Positions 1 to 13,300 of a DNA stretch of 64,000 nt are shown here, piece by piece; within the stretch, counting starts at the first letter, position 1, and each line of letters starts with the position of its first letter. The notes under the pieces were generated by a model. It was given only the letters and a program-made list of their open reading frames with translations. It had not been told where the DNA came from and searched no databases. The stretch covers positions 1,403,069 through 1,467,068 of the forward strand of contig VWZP01002415.1 of assembly GCA_013396995.1 (NCBI GenBank). The letters run 5' to 3'. Source of the DNA: Dicaeum eximium (Eukaryota > Chordata > Aves > Passeriformes > Dicaeidae). The position numbers and the translations under genes are program-made.

Positions 1-2470
1 CTATGAAAGCTTCTGCTATGTAGTAGAGAGACAACACAAACTAAAGGTCTTTTCTGCTCCTGAAATCTAAAGCACTTGAAAGAATGAAGGTCTTAGTCAA
101 ACTCTATTACTGCAGGGAAATATGTCATATTAGTTTGACCCCAAAGTTCTGTTTGTGTTTGTGCACATCCTTGTTTTTGTTCCAGGAGAGAATCTCAGTA
201 GAGCAATCAAAACAAAGAACTCCTGTATGTGTACACATGTACCTACCTCTCTGATAACTTTTGCATTACATTCTTGGATAATCACTGAGATGTATGGGTC
301 ATACTATAGTTTAAATATTTTAAAATTATAATATAATGGGAGTATTCCTCTATGTTCCTTTCTTCCACTAACCAGTTCAGCTTTATGAAATATGATTCAT
401 TTCTTAGCCTAAGGAACTGTAGACAAAGGATATGGGTAACCAGAGTTAATTTACCCCTGTGGCTTCTTATTGACCAGGACAGATTATAATACTTTTCAGG
501 ACACTTTTTTTTTCTTTTGTTAATGAAAATGGTACTTCACTACCTGTATACTCCACCTTCTTGGACTGCAGATAAAATTCATATCAGTGGCTGACAACAA
601 AGCATAATGTACAGCACTGATACAAATTTTAAAAATACATTTTAAAACTCTCCAGGAAGCCTTGTATCCACATATATAGTCTCCTTTTCATTTGGTTCTA
701 AATGAACGGGCTGGCACTGCAGGAAAATAAGATAAAACATTTAGTTCTGGATTTTTCTCTTCAGGTGGCATAAAACTGGGATTTGGGAGCTACTCTCAGG
801 CAGCTTTTTGGAGGACATTTTCTCCTTCTACTGTTGCTCTGAGTAACTCCACTCTACAGCCTCTAGTCACCCCAACCTTATCAAAACTAAATGAAGAAGA
901 TATTAATTATTAAGTATCAGTTATAGAATAATAAAGTAATTTCCAATGTCATGGAAATGTCAGGAAATACATATATTTTCATTGTGTTTATATTTACTAA
1001 GAGCATTTGATTTTCACAGGAACCTTTATCTGTAAAGCCTTTTTTAAAAAAGAAAAATACAGTATCCACTGTTGCCACTCTATCCAACCATCTTTGTGAT
1101 GCTAATACAAGATTTTGGCTTGTATGGCTTGTTGGCTGCCATACTCAAAAGTATGGCTTGTTGAGTGGCCAAATCTGTTCAGTTCTTGAAGCATCCCTCT
1201 ATCTGGTGGGTCATTAGAAAAGCTGTACCTACTGGTTTAGGTGGCAGTTCAGTTTGTGATGGGGCAACCCAGAAAAGATGGGTTTTCCTTCCTGATCTGT
1301 TCTGCTCCCTGACCTGCCAGGGCCTCTCTCAAAGCTTGGCCTTGTTGTGCCCTGTGCTTCTGTTGCCCTCCCTTCAATGCTTTTGTGAAGCCTATCTGCA
1401 GTGCCATGAAGTCAGCTCAGCCAGTGCTGATGCTTGCCAGTGTATGCTAACAGAATTACTGCTTTGATCCTTCAGTCTTGGGTGGCCCTCTTAAGTGGAA
1501 CACAGCTGTGATCCTGAAATGTGGAAGGCAGCATTTTTAGGAACTGATCAAGTCTATATTCTCCCCAAGCTAAGGATGACATGCCAATTCAGAATCTCAG
1601 TTCATATCAGGCTCTTCTGTCCTTCAGATAGCAGTGACTAGAAACATTTTGTTTTATCATCTCAGCTGGTGCATTTTCTTCTTAAATGCAGACTTTTTTA
1701 CGGTGATCCATGACTGAGAATCCCTTCAGGCTTGTCTACTACATTGCACTCTATCAGATTCAAAGTGTGAAGAATCCTTGAAACCTCCAGTTATTTCAGA
1801 ATACAGTTGCTTTCCCTCAAAAGTGCTGTACTAGGAAGAACATATCACAACTCTGCTCCACAGACTATGTTCAACATTGGAAAACCAGGGTGCCAAAAAA
1901 AGGAAATTAAAAGGCCATAGTCACCTAGAAGAAACAGGGCATCTGCAAACAAGGAAATCTTAATCCAAGTGCCAGTGACACTAAAGAAAATCAGAACAGG
2001 GATGTGTCAATTACAGTTTTGGAGTGACCCCTTCTTGATTGCATACGGATCCCAACCCTGAATTTTTTAAAATAACTTTTAGGTACCTAGACTTTTCAGT
2101 TGCTAATCAGTCCATTACATTTGGCACTTAAGTCAAATGGCTATGCTTTTTCTGCCAAGTATCCTACATGTTAGTAAAGCTGCTGTCTTGAAGGGCTTTT
2201 ACTTTGAAGCTTTGTGGATTTAAATGCCCTAATACAGATATTCTGCTGTGATATTGTGCTGTGAATGGGGCTCACAAGGACCACTTTTGTGAGCCTTTCA
2301 CTGTACACTGGGGGAGCAACTGTTCAGTGTTTACAGCTACCTACCTAATACTCAATAAAGACTATACTAATCTATCCTTAGAGGGTGGAGGGGAAGACAA
2401 GGAAACATTTCTCCTGCCTCGTGCTATTTTGCTACTTTCATTTAGCAGCAATGCACTTCAGTGGTAAGTC
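1..2470. other. AT-rich sequence without identifiable gene
   Basis: I see no exon, RNA gene or recognisable transposon here. The longest open frame (100 codons, 1165-1467, plus) lies in a slightly GC-richer patch, but it has no recognisable domain and no splice context, so I treat it as chance. A perfect 13-bp direct repeat (GTATGGCTTGTTG) occurs at 1122-1134 and 1151-1163. The rest is unremarkable single-copy-looking DNA. Confidence 0.6.
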
Positions 2471-2474
2471 ACTG

Positions 2475-2600
2475 AATCAGATACAGGCTATGACCTTTTG
2501 GGTGACCTTGGGCCACTCACCTCACTGTGCCTCTCTTTTGTTTCCCCTCTGTAGTTCCCTTTAAAAGCACAGCATAAAATTATGCAGAGCTAATTCTGTC
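2475..2600 (-). repeat. MIR-like SINE fragment (reverse orientation)
   Basis: The plus strand reads as the reverse complement of a mammalian-wide-interspersed-repeat (MIR, CORE-SINE) core: GGTGACCTTGGGCCACTCAC, then CTCACTGTGCCTC, then TTTCCCCTCTGTAG. This order (GTGACCTTGGGCAAGTCAC, CTCTGTGCCTCAGTTTCCTC, TCTGTAAA) is the known MIR layout. The copy is diverged, as expected for an ancient amniote repeat. Outer ends are approximate. Confidence 0.6.
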
Positions 2601-3309
2601 TTTGGAGAGCATTTTCCATCCTAGCAGGACCCCACCACTGGCTGTTAATTCCAGGATTTTAGGCTCATGATTAAGTTACTGCAGTGTAACAAGGTACCTT
2701 ACATCTGTTGCTCATTAGGGGGACTTGTCTGAGCCAGGGTAAATGACTACATCTCAACCAGTCATCTTGCCTTTCTCTGTAGTCACTGAAAAAAATTTGT
2801 CACTCATAGGTTTCGTTCTGCAGGAGACAACTAACATATATCAGATGAATCATGTTCCCCAAATGCCTATTTCTCTCCATTGATTATGAAGAGTGTCTAG
2901 AAGAAATAGCTGAGACGAAGATTTCCACACTGCCGTAGTTTAAAGTTGTGTGGAAATTACTTTCCTAGTAACCGCTCATATATCTGATGTTTGTCCCAAA
3001 CAAAAGTGAACTACTTTGATACAACATACAACTAACTATGTGAGCTAGGTCAAGTTGTCTTACACTTATTCTGAGCTAAACATACACAAGCAGTTAACAT
3101 GGCTCAGTGGACACATGTTAAATGCACCACACATTCACTCACCTTGTTTATTAAAGGCACCATTCTATTACATTTGTTTACCATCAGCCTATTTTGTGAC
3201 CAAGTTTGATCAAAGGCCATTCTTCTTTCCCTCTCTTTGACTGTACAGACTGAGGGCAAACCCATTCTTTCCACTGGCTCTTTCTTTGCCACAGTTTAAC
3301 CTCAGTCAC
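2601..3309. other. No gene seen
   Basis: This is ordinary AT-rich sequence between the MIR fragment and the LTR-like element. Two overlapping open frames of about 60 codons on opposite strands (3055-3292) have no supporting features. Nothing else is visible. Confidence 0.5.
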
Positions 3310-3860
3310 CTGCCAAGCCTCACCCAGCCACTCCCTCACTCCCCCAGCAGCCAGATAGGGCAGAGAATCAGATGGGTGGAAAGTAGAAAACCTGTGGGTT
3401 GAGACAAAGACAGTTTAATAGGGAAAGTAAAAGCCAAGCACAAAAGCAAAGCAAAATGAGGCATTAATTCACTGCTACCCGTGGGCAGGCAGGTGTTCAG
3501 CCATGCTCAGGAAAGCAGGGCCTTCTCATGGGTAACAGTGACTTGGGAAGACAGACCCATCATATAAAATGTCCCCTCCTTCTTCCCTCCACTTTATGTG
3601 CTGAGCATGATGTCACATGGTCTGGAACATCCCTTTGCTCAGTTGGGATCACCTGGCTGTGACTCCTCCCAGCCTCCGAAGCACCCCCAGCCCCTCCCCA
3701 GGGTACAAGAAGCACAAAAGGCTTTGGCCCTGTGTAAGCCCCGCCCAGCAATAACAAAAACAGCTCTATATTATCAACCCTGTGTTCAGCACGAATCCAA
3801 AACACAGCCCCACACCTGCCAATGTGAAGAAAATTACCTGAGCTGAAACCAGCACACCTT
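3310..3860. mobile_element. Solitary LTR-like element of an avian endogenous retrovirus, copy 1
   Basis: The segment matches, from memory, a common interspersed family of bird genomes that I take to be a solo retroviral LTR. It runs from a CCCAGCCACTCCCTCACTC block, through GACAGTTTAATAGGGAAAG and CTTTATGTGCTGAGCATGA (TATA-like), to GAATCCAAAACACAGCCCC and GAAGAAAATTACCTGAGC. A second, shorter copy at 19515-19865 shows the same ordered blocks in the same orientation, so the family assignment has support within the window. No retroviral coding sequence is attached. Transcriptional orientation is not certain, so strand is left open. The exact TG...CA ends and target-site duplications could not be fixed by eye. 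Confidence 0.65.
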
Positions 3861-6374
3861 GTTTATCTTATTCTCTCAAGCAGAGTAACCTCAGTTTGCA
3901 CCTCTTTCTTAGTTTTCCTTTACTTTTAACTCATAATATCCCCTCTTTCTATGCAGCCTTCTCAATGCTCCCTATGAAGGACACTGTAAAAATGAACTGA
4001 ATTTTAATACCTAAGTACTGGAAAAATTTAAAATGCAGACTGTAAGCATGAGTGTAAACTATTTTGTAAATCAGCAGTCTTACAATTTTTAAATCAGGCA
4101 GTAGTATGAATGTAAGATTGCTTTAAATGAAATACTTGTAAAGATACAAACCGCTAGAAAGGCACCCTTGAAAATATTTTTTCGTGGTATGTCTATGGGG
4201 GATAATATTCCCAAGCAAAATCTCTTTTTGTTGTTATTGTTGTAGCTGCATGCAGAAACAACAGAGCTGTTTCTAAAATGTAAACAGATTTTAATGTAGA
4301 TTTCCAAATACCCACCTAAGAATTTGTTATTGAAATATGGTTGTTTACCTATGGTATAGAAATTACAGAGATATACAACATAAGTTTGATGTCTATTGTA
4401 TACATTTCTCTAGCTGTATCAAATATTTAATACCTGATATTCTTTGGGATTTGTTAGCATCTCCTTTCAAACTTGCCTGCGGCAATTACAAGATGGAATG
4501 TAAAAAGTGGTTTTGATTATCGTTTTGGATTGTCACCTTGACAGTTTGGGTTGGGTTTTACAGACATGGAGAAAGAACACACACAGACGCACACAATTGC
4601 TCCTTTTCACTTTGCATCCCCTTCCCAGTAGACAATGCTCAACAGAAATGGCTCAGGAGCAGAATAGACATGAAAGGATTACCAAGTGGAGCTATTTGAG
4701 GGAATCCTGGTTAGTTATTTGCAGACAGGAATATGTAAGTGGCAAGTTTCATCTATAAATTGCTATTGCTCAGGGATTGCAAATAGACCTTAGTGGGTAT
4801 TTGAGTGGTCAAGTCAAATACACTGCTGCCAACAAAACCAGAAGGAGGAGGAAAAACAGGTGGAAGGAAAGAGAAGAGGGAATAGAAATTTAAAAAGCAA
4901 GAGAGGAAAAATGAAATATCTTTAGCTTTTGTTGCCTGTTCAATAAAAAGAAAATGTTTAACAACAGAAGAAGTCTAAGGTCATTGCTTTAATTTTTAAT
5001 CTAGGCTTGGGGATGCAAGAAGAGTGCTAATGTACCTGTGTATGTGAATATCCTTTAAATATGAAAACTATTTGCTGGTTTGAGTACCTTACTGGCTCTT
5101 AGCTTGCAGGTCCCCTGTAGGGCAAAGGCTGCACATGGCCACCTGTTCTAGCAGTGCCCATCAATGCCTTTTTTGTCCACTGGGGAAAAGACATTTTGTC
5201 ACAAGTGAAGGAAGCTTACCTGAGCTTTGTCACTCAGGAAGTTTACCTGAGTGTCAGACAGTGGGAGACTGAGTTCCATTAACTATTTATTTATAGTTGA
5301 GCATTGTGTTTGTTTTAAGGCAGACTGAAGGCTGCTGTTTGCACAATAACTGAGCAGACTGTTCTGACCACTGAATCTTAGGCATGAGGAAGACTCAGAT
5401 GCATGATTTTATCATGAGGAAAGGAGAAGGAAATACTAGTGAAAGGTGCAGCACTGTGTTTCTTCTTTCTGACTCTTTCACAATATAACTGCAAGTTGAG
5501 TTTCTGAGATTTTCTGTAAATTACACTAAGCATCATAATGAATTATTAACATCCATCTTTACATTGATTCTGCACATAGCTTTCCTCTGAAATCCACAAG
5601 CCTTTGTGAAGCATACTGACTTTTTTCCTTTTTATTTAAGTATTTTATTACTATGGTGCCAACTGTTGCTGATATCATTGAATGTCTTTCAGCATTTCCA
5701 TTATAAACCTGTTTTCATGGTATTTATAACCTACCTATTTTACTTCTTTTTTTTTTTTTGCAATTAGCCATATAAGATTTTCAGCTTGGAGTAGATGGTG
5801 CTGTCTTTCCTTGCAACATTTGATTTGAACACCTATAGCTATTCTGGACTGACAACTGCAAAAGGTAAAGGGGGACCTCAGGTACTATCATTTTCCTGCA
5901 AAATAGCATTTAAGCAGGATGTAAAGAAAAGCATGAATTTTTCAGTTTGAAAAAGAAAATTGCAAAAATTTTTATTTTTCAAATTGAATTGATCAATGGG
6001 GTCATGACTGCACAATGCATTGATACTGAAAGGATGTTTTTCCTCACCAAAAATAAAACCGTGTGCTTAAATACCATCTTTCCTGCATTCCTATGCTTTC
6101 AATATTAACCTGTGAATCCTACATTATTATCCTATTTATCCCTAAAACTGAAGAATGCACAGAAGTAGTGAGTTTAATGAACATGTCTTTAAAACATATG
6201 GTGAAGTGCTTTCAGTTGCAGGCAATTGCGTAGTTCTGTGGAAAATTATGAGCTGTACTGCTGTCATAATACAAAAACTCTTTCCCATTGGTTGCCCCTA
6301 TTGCTGTAGTCAAAGGAGTTACAATATTACTCTTATGCAGAAATCTGGGCAATGCCATCTTATTGACTTAATGC
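3861..6374. other. AT-rich sequence without identifiable gene
   Basis: No exon or transposon is recognised. Small open frames (72 to 107 codons at 4089-4307, 4507-4758 and 6155-6478) lack domains, signal peptides or splice support. A short T-run lies near 5748-5759. A locally duplicated phrase (AAGCTTACCTGAG / AAGTTTACCTGAG) is present around 5210-5252. Confidence 0.5.
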
Positions 6375-6450
6375 CTAATCTAAAACCTAATGAGGTAAAA
6401 GGACTATTTCCTTTGACTTCAGTAGTCACTGGAGTCTCATGGCTCATTCT
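6375..6450. repeat. Candidate palindromic amniote MITE-like repeat
   Basis: The sequence CTAAAACCTAATGAGGTAAAAG...CTTTGACTTCAGTAG resembles a widespread palindromic amniote element whose arms read like CCCATTGAAGTCAATGG and CCATTGACTTCAATGGG. Both arms are recognisable but decayed. The family resemblance is from memory; boundaries are approximate. A chance match cannot be excluded. Confidence 0.35.
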
Positions 6451-9400
6451 AACAGTTCTCTTGTACCCTAATAACTGAGATAATCAGCTGCAAATAGAAA
6501 GCCTGGAAAAGATTTTGGATTTTTGTTATACAGGTTTTTTTTGCCAGTTTTTATTCTAGCCAACTCACCCTTGTATCAGAAGACCAGTTGTCTTTTGGCT
6601 TCCTGTTAAAAAAAAAAAAAAAAAGAAAAAGTGAAAATTATGTGGGATGAGATGGGTAAAGAGTGTTTTCCTGAGTTTGTTTTACTTTTAGATAATCTTG
6701 ATGGATGAGTCATGGAAGAGAGGAAGCTGCCATTCATGTCAGTACTCAAAGAAAGAAATAGGAGAAGAAAATCTGGAAACAAATGTTTTCTTACAGGAAG
6801 GTTGTCAAATTGAACAAAATTCAGGATTCTTTTTCCTCCTAAAAGACATTATAATATACTAGAGCTTAATCTGCTAGTTTGCTTTCCTAAGTGTAGGTTT
6901 TTGTAGTCTGTGTATTACTTACCATTGCACTTTGACATGCCTCAGGCACTGCATTGCAAAACATCCCCATTTTGGAACAGCTATAGGTTATGTGACTTGG
7001 CTTCTGAGGCTGTTTACTGCCATCCAGCAACTGCTCCAATTGAGAGAGCATATTTTGGGCAAAAGTGGCTCTGCTGTCATCAGGCAATGTTATCCTGTTC
7101 TTTTTCTGTGTCTCAAATACTGAGAAAAAACACTTCTGACCTATAACAGCCTTTTTCATTGGAAAGTGAAAAACAGTGACTGAATAAATGTGCAAAGACT
7201 CAGACTCCACCCTTCAGCAAAGTAAAAATGCAAATCACACAAAACAGACCTCATTACAAGTAGCTAAGAAAAAAAAAAAAAAAAAGGAAAGCTTCCAGGT
7301 GCAAGTAGCTGACATTTCAGAATATCAAGTAAAACTTCTGTAGAAAGAGACTAGTTCCTACAAATTAAAAATCTCAAAATCTTATAAGATTTGTCCAAAC
7401 TGGAAAAACAGTTTGTTTTCAACAAATGGATTAATTTTATTTATATTGTTGTAGGTTTTGAAGCTCAGAGAACTAATAGCATCATAATTTCAAATTATTG
7501 AAAAGCAATATTTTCTTTTTTTATTTGGGATTAGGCTAGACACAAGGAACTGCATACTTATAATTAGTTGGATAGTAAACTATTTCATAGCAATATGCTA
7601 TGAACAAGAATCCATTTACACTGTGCTGTATACAATTTCTATGCAAAGACATGATGGGAGTTGTTTTAATTTAGTCCAAAAGTAGCACTAAATAAATGGG
7701 GGGAAGAAACTTCCACACAAGGCAGCATGGAGCTGGTTTGTTCTCTACCTTTGCCTATCAAGAATAATCCCACGGGAGGAAAAACATACTTTACCACTAT
7801 TGCAATAAGCACAACATATTTTCATTTTTAAGAGAAGATTGAATGGTGACATGATTTTTTTGGTCAGAATCTAGAGCTGGAGGAGATTTCTAATCAGAGA
7901 GGTCTCTATTCTAGCAGAGAGATAATGAGAGTTCAGTGGCTGGAAGCTTAATTAGAAATAAACACTAGATTTTTTAGCCCTAAAGGTCATTAGATAGTTG
8001 CATGTATTGCCAAAGGATTTGCTCGATAGTGTCTTTACTGTTTTAAATCAAGTTTGTGCATCCTTTGGAAAGAGATGTTATAGTTCATTCACAAGGTGTT
8101 AGTTCTTATGCAACAATTATTGGGTGAAAATTTGTATTTTGTGCTACAAGATAATTATGACAGTGGATCTGAAACATTAAAAAGTCTATGAATTGCTGAA
8201 AGTCTGGTGAATTTCCTGTTTCCAAAGACTTAGATGAGAGTAGGGGTTCTCCTGTCATGGGTACCTCCCTCAGTATTGTGCACATTAGATATGCAACCCA
8301 GGTGTTATCAAAGGGGTGTAGGAAGGTGTTGGCCAACAGTCCCTGCATTTATTCTGACAAGGTGCATGGGATATCTTAAAAATTATTTATCTGTACAAAG
8401 ATATGAATATCATTTAGGGCCTTCTTTAAGCCAGCTATAAGCCAGTATATTTCTACTGGCTTTAAGCCAGTATATTTCTAATGTGTTGTCATCAGAAAAT
8501 ACCTTGACTGCAAACAAATTAATGGTACCAGATTTTCACTTTAACTGTACCATTACATATTACAGAGCACTGGTATCTATCCTTCACACTAACAACATTC
8601 TGAATATAATTTCACATTTACCAGATATAATGAAGCTATGTTCTGAAAAATATGAATGCAGCAAGAAAGAACACTGTCTCCCATCCACAGCTTTGATTTA
8701 CTGGCTGTCTCCAGGGAACTTCACATTACACAGTGTTACTCCATGATATTCTTTCTAAGTATTCCCTGTAACTAAACAAAGCACAGGACATGCCACATTT
8801 TCCTTCTCCTTCACTGTAAACATTGGATAAATCATTATAACATATATTTGATAGATCTTATTTATTAATCCACAGCAATTTCAAAAAAATAGTGACCCAA
8901 AGTTCAGGTGAGTAGTTTAAATAAATACCTTCATTCAATCTTCTTTGACAGTCTACATGTAAATTTTGGAATATATCTGTGTGTTGGCTGTTTTTTTTTT
9001 TAATTTTCAAGCTGAAGGGATTATTTGTTGATTATATAAAATATTATGTGGTTTTCACCAATATAATATGGCTCATGTATCAATCTTTTTTTCTTTAAAA
9101 TCATTAAGGCAAGCACATATTTATATGTTACAATACATATACAATACATATGCCCATCACAGTCCATGTGCCACAATACCTTTTACCAGTCTGTATTATA
9201 TATGCCAATGTCTCTGGTGAGAAGATTGAATATGTCACTTTTTGGTTTAGGACATGTGTAGCTCATCTAAAGAGACGGGGTGTTTAATTTTACTTCTGAA
9301 ATTTATTTTCTTTGAGCTACTAGAAAGGAGTTGTATTTTGTGGCTAACCTGGGCAAATGATGAATTGCAATATAACACCAGAAAGGAAGTTACAGACTGC

Positions 9401-10101
9401 TGCCTTTAGACCTAGACTGCAGGTGACCTTTATAGACATATACAGCTTCCCCATGTCTTTTTATTATTTCTTTTCCCTGCAGGATTTTGTCTCAACAACC
9501 TACACTGTTTTCAGTGTTGCCTTTCTCACCTCTCTGGAGGTTTCCTTACAGCCCTTTTCCAGCAGCCTGAGTGAAGTGGCACAGTCCGACCACATTGGAG
9601 CTGAACTACTGGTGTTGGCAGCCAAACCCTGGCTGCTGGGGGCAGGAGCTTACAGCAGGACCTGAGAGGGTTGCAGAATTGATATGAGTTTTGCATCCTC
9701 AGGAATATTCATCACTGTTCTTTATGGCCAGAAACCTTTCCTTATTAAAAAATACTAGGACTCCTTTGTTCTGCTGCTCTTTTCTAGGCTTCTGCAATTA
9801 GCTACTTTTATAGACAAATAAATGCAATAAACTGGGTTTTTTTCTGAACTATTAAAGATTTTTTTTTGTTGTAGTAATTCTTTAGTTCTAGATATATTTT
9901 AAAATGTCAGTCAAATAACAGATGTTTCCAAGACAAGTACACATCTAATAAAATGCTGTTTGACCTGATTTTCTTTGACGTGCTTGTAGAACACTGAAAG
10001 AGGAAAGAGCTATGAATATCATGTTTACAAGATGGAGCACTGAGTCGTGGGAAGTTAAGTGTCGAAGAATAGAAATCTTCAACAGAGCAAGTAGATAAAT
10101 T
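6451..10101. other. AT-rich sequence, short A/T runs, small tandem duplication
   Basis: No gene is recognised. Poly-A runs lie at about 6608-6624 and 7269-7286, and a T-run near 8991-9001. A 20-bp phrase (TATAAGCCAGTATATTTCTA-like) is tandemly repeated at 8436-8455 and 8461-8480 and overlaps the near-palindrome CTGGCTTTAAGCCAG. A splice-like pair, acceptor ...CCACAG at 8875 and donor CAG|GTGAGT at 8907/8908, brackets only 32 bases and is probably chance. The 102-codon open frame at 9357-9665 begins beside a pyrimidine-rich tract but has no recognisable product. Confidence 0.5.
8436..8480. repeat. Short tandem duplication (period 25 bp)
   Basis: Two nearly identical 20-base copies (AAGCCAGTATATTTCTA core) lie at 8436-8455 and 8461-8480, separated by CTGGC. 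The junction forms the near-palindrome CTGGCTTTAAGCCAG. It is probably a replication-slippage duplication. Confidence 0.8.
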
Positions 10102-10385
10102 TCACAGAGTCATAGAATGGGCCAGGCTGGAAGGGGCCACAGTGGGTCATCTGGTTGAACCTCTCTGCTCAGGCAGGATCATCCTAGAGCACACGGCACA
10201 GGATTGTGCCTAGAAGGCTCTTGAATATCCCCAGTGAAGGAGGCTCCACAGCCTCTCTGGCCAACCTGTTCCACTGCTTGGTCACCTGCACAGTAAAGAA
10301 ATTCTTCCTCATGTTTGGGTGGAACCTCCTGTATATCAGTTCCTGCCCATTGCCTGCAGTCCCAGTCTAGTGTCTCTGTCAAACA
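10102..10385 (-). mobile_element. CR1 LINE, 5'-truncated 3' end
   Basis: CR1 is a non-LTR retrotransposon that moves by target-primed reverse transcription and usually leaves 5'-truncated copies. On the plus strand the segment starts with CATAGAATGGGCCAGGCTGG, the reverse complement of the CR1 3' terminus. It continues with the conserved tail blocks (GGATCATCCTAGAGCAC, GGCCAACCTGTTCCACTGC, AAATTCTTCCTCATGTTTG). No reverse transcriptase part remains. The open frame through it on the minus strand is a by-product. Its translated tail HNPVPCALG recurs in the CR1 at 36666-37263, showing that both come from closely related subfamilies. Confidence 0.92.
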
Positions 10386-13300
10386 ATTCTCACTCAAACA
10401 GAAACAAAGGCTATGTCTTTTTCACTGATGACAGGCTGTAGTGCTGAAGGAAATATTGAATCCTTAGAAGCTTTTCATTTCAAGACAAACTTACGGCAGC
10501 TTCTAATTTTATTTAACGCTAGTCTAGGATGAGTAAAAAAAAATACAGAAAGGGAAAAGAAAATATTCATAGTGTGTTTAATATCTCCTTATTCATATAT
10601 AGTGTTATATATATAATATATGCGCACGATGGCTTATCTCCCCTATGACATTCATCTTCACCTGTGAGGAGAGAAATAATAAGTCACTGGTGACTATTGC
10701 ACTTGACTTATGCCTCTACATCACAGAAGATAAATGCCAATAGAAAGATCAAGTCTTTTGTATTCTTTTCTAGGGGAGAAGGAATTTATCATAGGGATAT
10801 TGGAATTTATCTAGATCAGATACAGATGATTTCATCACGGTAATGAGGGAATCCTTATTGCATGCAGACAACGTCTTATGTTTTGAGTGTAGTTTCATTT
10901 TTCTATATACTGTTTAATGTCTAAAACAGACTCCTACTTTTAATTCAATGCAAGTTGGAGCTCTCAATTCCTACTGAACTCCACTGGGGAGGAATTATTT
11001 GGTTAGGGGGGAAAAGGAACAGAAACAGAAGAATGAATAGGGAGGAGAGCAAATATAAGAATTGATGTAAAAAAAAAATCAGTCGGTATACAACTAAGGC
11101 ATTTGTTTTTGTGCACATAAAATGCAGTATGTAATTTTAAATTGCATGCTTCCCAATTCCTGCTAATTTAAAACCATTTTAATACAGATTTTATGCATGC
11201 AGTTAATATCTACTGTAGATATAAGTGCAGTAGAACAGCTTTTCCAGATACTCCATTTGAAAAATATCAACAAAATTTCCTTCAAAGTAATATTTCAGAG
11301 GTTCTTTTTATCACTTGTCTGTACTTCCTTCTCTATTTCCTTTTCATTTGCAGTAACAAAAGCATTTTCACCAAAAGTATAGGTCCTGTTCCTAACTCCA
11401 TTGCTATGGTTTTGTTTTATGCTCTGGGGCCAGGAAGAACTGAATTCATTCAGTCCCTACAAAATGTCCTGATGATATTCCAGAAAAGGAATTTGATCAG
11501 AGAGATCACAGCCCAGTTCTTCAGAGGTGCACATGGTAGAAACTGTTTTGAGAGCAAGCCCCATGCACTTCAGCTGCCATAATAATGTATTTGGGCTGAG
11601 AGATACCTGCAAAAATTCCAGTGTGATGCTCAGTAAATCAGATGTTATATGGCTACTGTAAAAGGGATAGAGTAAAACACACAGTAATGTTGTGACTGTA
11701 TGTAGTGAATTACATTGCATTTGTTAGGATTGGCTAGGCTGTTTATAAGGAAATTTCAATCAAAAAACCTCTAGGCTCATATTGCAGACAATTCTGATTT
11801 GTGAAAAGTTCATATTATAGATTCTTGAAGCATCAGTATTGCCTGATGTTGCAATATATAAAATTTTGTAGTACATGCCCTGCAAATTATCACTTTGCAT
11901 CATGATGCTGTATCTCAGAAATCACAGCCCCACATAACCTTCCCACTTTTCTATTTATGGACAGCAAGTGGACACTGAATAACTCCAGAAAGCAAGAATT
12001 TCAAAGGATCAGGAACTTGGAAGAAATTTTAAAATTTATGTTTCATGGACTAAATAATTAGAACTGTGACTACTTAAACTGAGATTTTGAAAAGGATGAA
12101 CACATTTAATTTCAAGAACTCAGTGTAATAAATGTACTCACCAACATAGTCTATAAAATATTTCCACCTTCATTTTATACAAATAATTCTAATATAACAA
12201 TAAAGAAAAAGTTCATCAGCAAGTCTCTCTGTATATCATAGCTATTCCTTTCAGTGTTTAAATATTTCACGTAACAGGCATAAAGTTATTGTTGGGAGTA
12301 TGTGAATTCTGCATGTGCTATCTAAATAAATACTTTGTGTATACTTTTAAGTTCATATTTGTGTTGAGACTAATATACTGCAACCTTGAGCACAGTGGGA
12401 GCAATGTGAATCAGGGGAGCCATCAACCAGGCTGATTAGACTGCCCACTGAGCACAAGTGATATCAAAACAAGCAAGCTTTGGCCAGCATTACAAGCAGA
12501 ATGCAGCACAAACTGCAGGCATGTTATACAAAGTGGGATGCTGTTGGCACTTCTAAAATAGCAAGATGTTGCAAAAATGGACCAATCACCCCAAAATGTA
12601 GCTCTGAGTGATCAGTGGTTCTCATGGGAATGAAGGGACACTGCTAGTGGAATTGAAAACTAAATCACAGCCTTCACTGTTCACACAGTTATGGATGTAC
12701 ATGTTTATATATAATCTGTCCACATATCTGTCAACATTACTATTCATGACTGCTGTGGCACCTTGGTATGCTGGTGATATTTCAGTGAAGGAAAGCAACA
12801 TGGCTTTCTTTCTTTCTTGGGAAAGAATTTTATCTGCATGTAAATGGATTTGCAAAAACTGAAGGAGTACCTTTTCAAAGCATGGCATACAATTTTAGTA
12901 CCATGGACCACTGCAGGTCTTGAAATTGAGTTCTGTACAACAGAATCTTAAAGGAAATGTAGCAATATTTTGCTTTTTGGAAATAGAGATGCATGTACAC
13001 ACAGTGTTTTGCCTGTTATGCTCCTGTCAGTGAAGGAAACATTAAAGGTTTCTTTATCTGGGGACAGGAGGAATCAGGTGGGAGGAAATCAGGTGGGAGA
13101 AAATAAACTTCATCTTGAGACCTGGAGAAATTCTGCAATATTTTTTTTTCTTCTTAAAAGAGATTTAAAGCACTTCCTGATATCCATGGTTATAGTGGAC
13201 CACTCATTTTGAGGACATCTTGACCTCTAAGGCTGAGGTTCTTTGTATTCACAAGAAGTCTGTGGTGACTTTACACGTGACCATCTCCATTAATGAGGGG

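Noticed and set aside
3344..3366. CTCF-like CCAGATAGGGCAG word in the LTR-like element
   Set aside because: Mismatches at core positions of the CTCF consensus.
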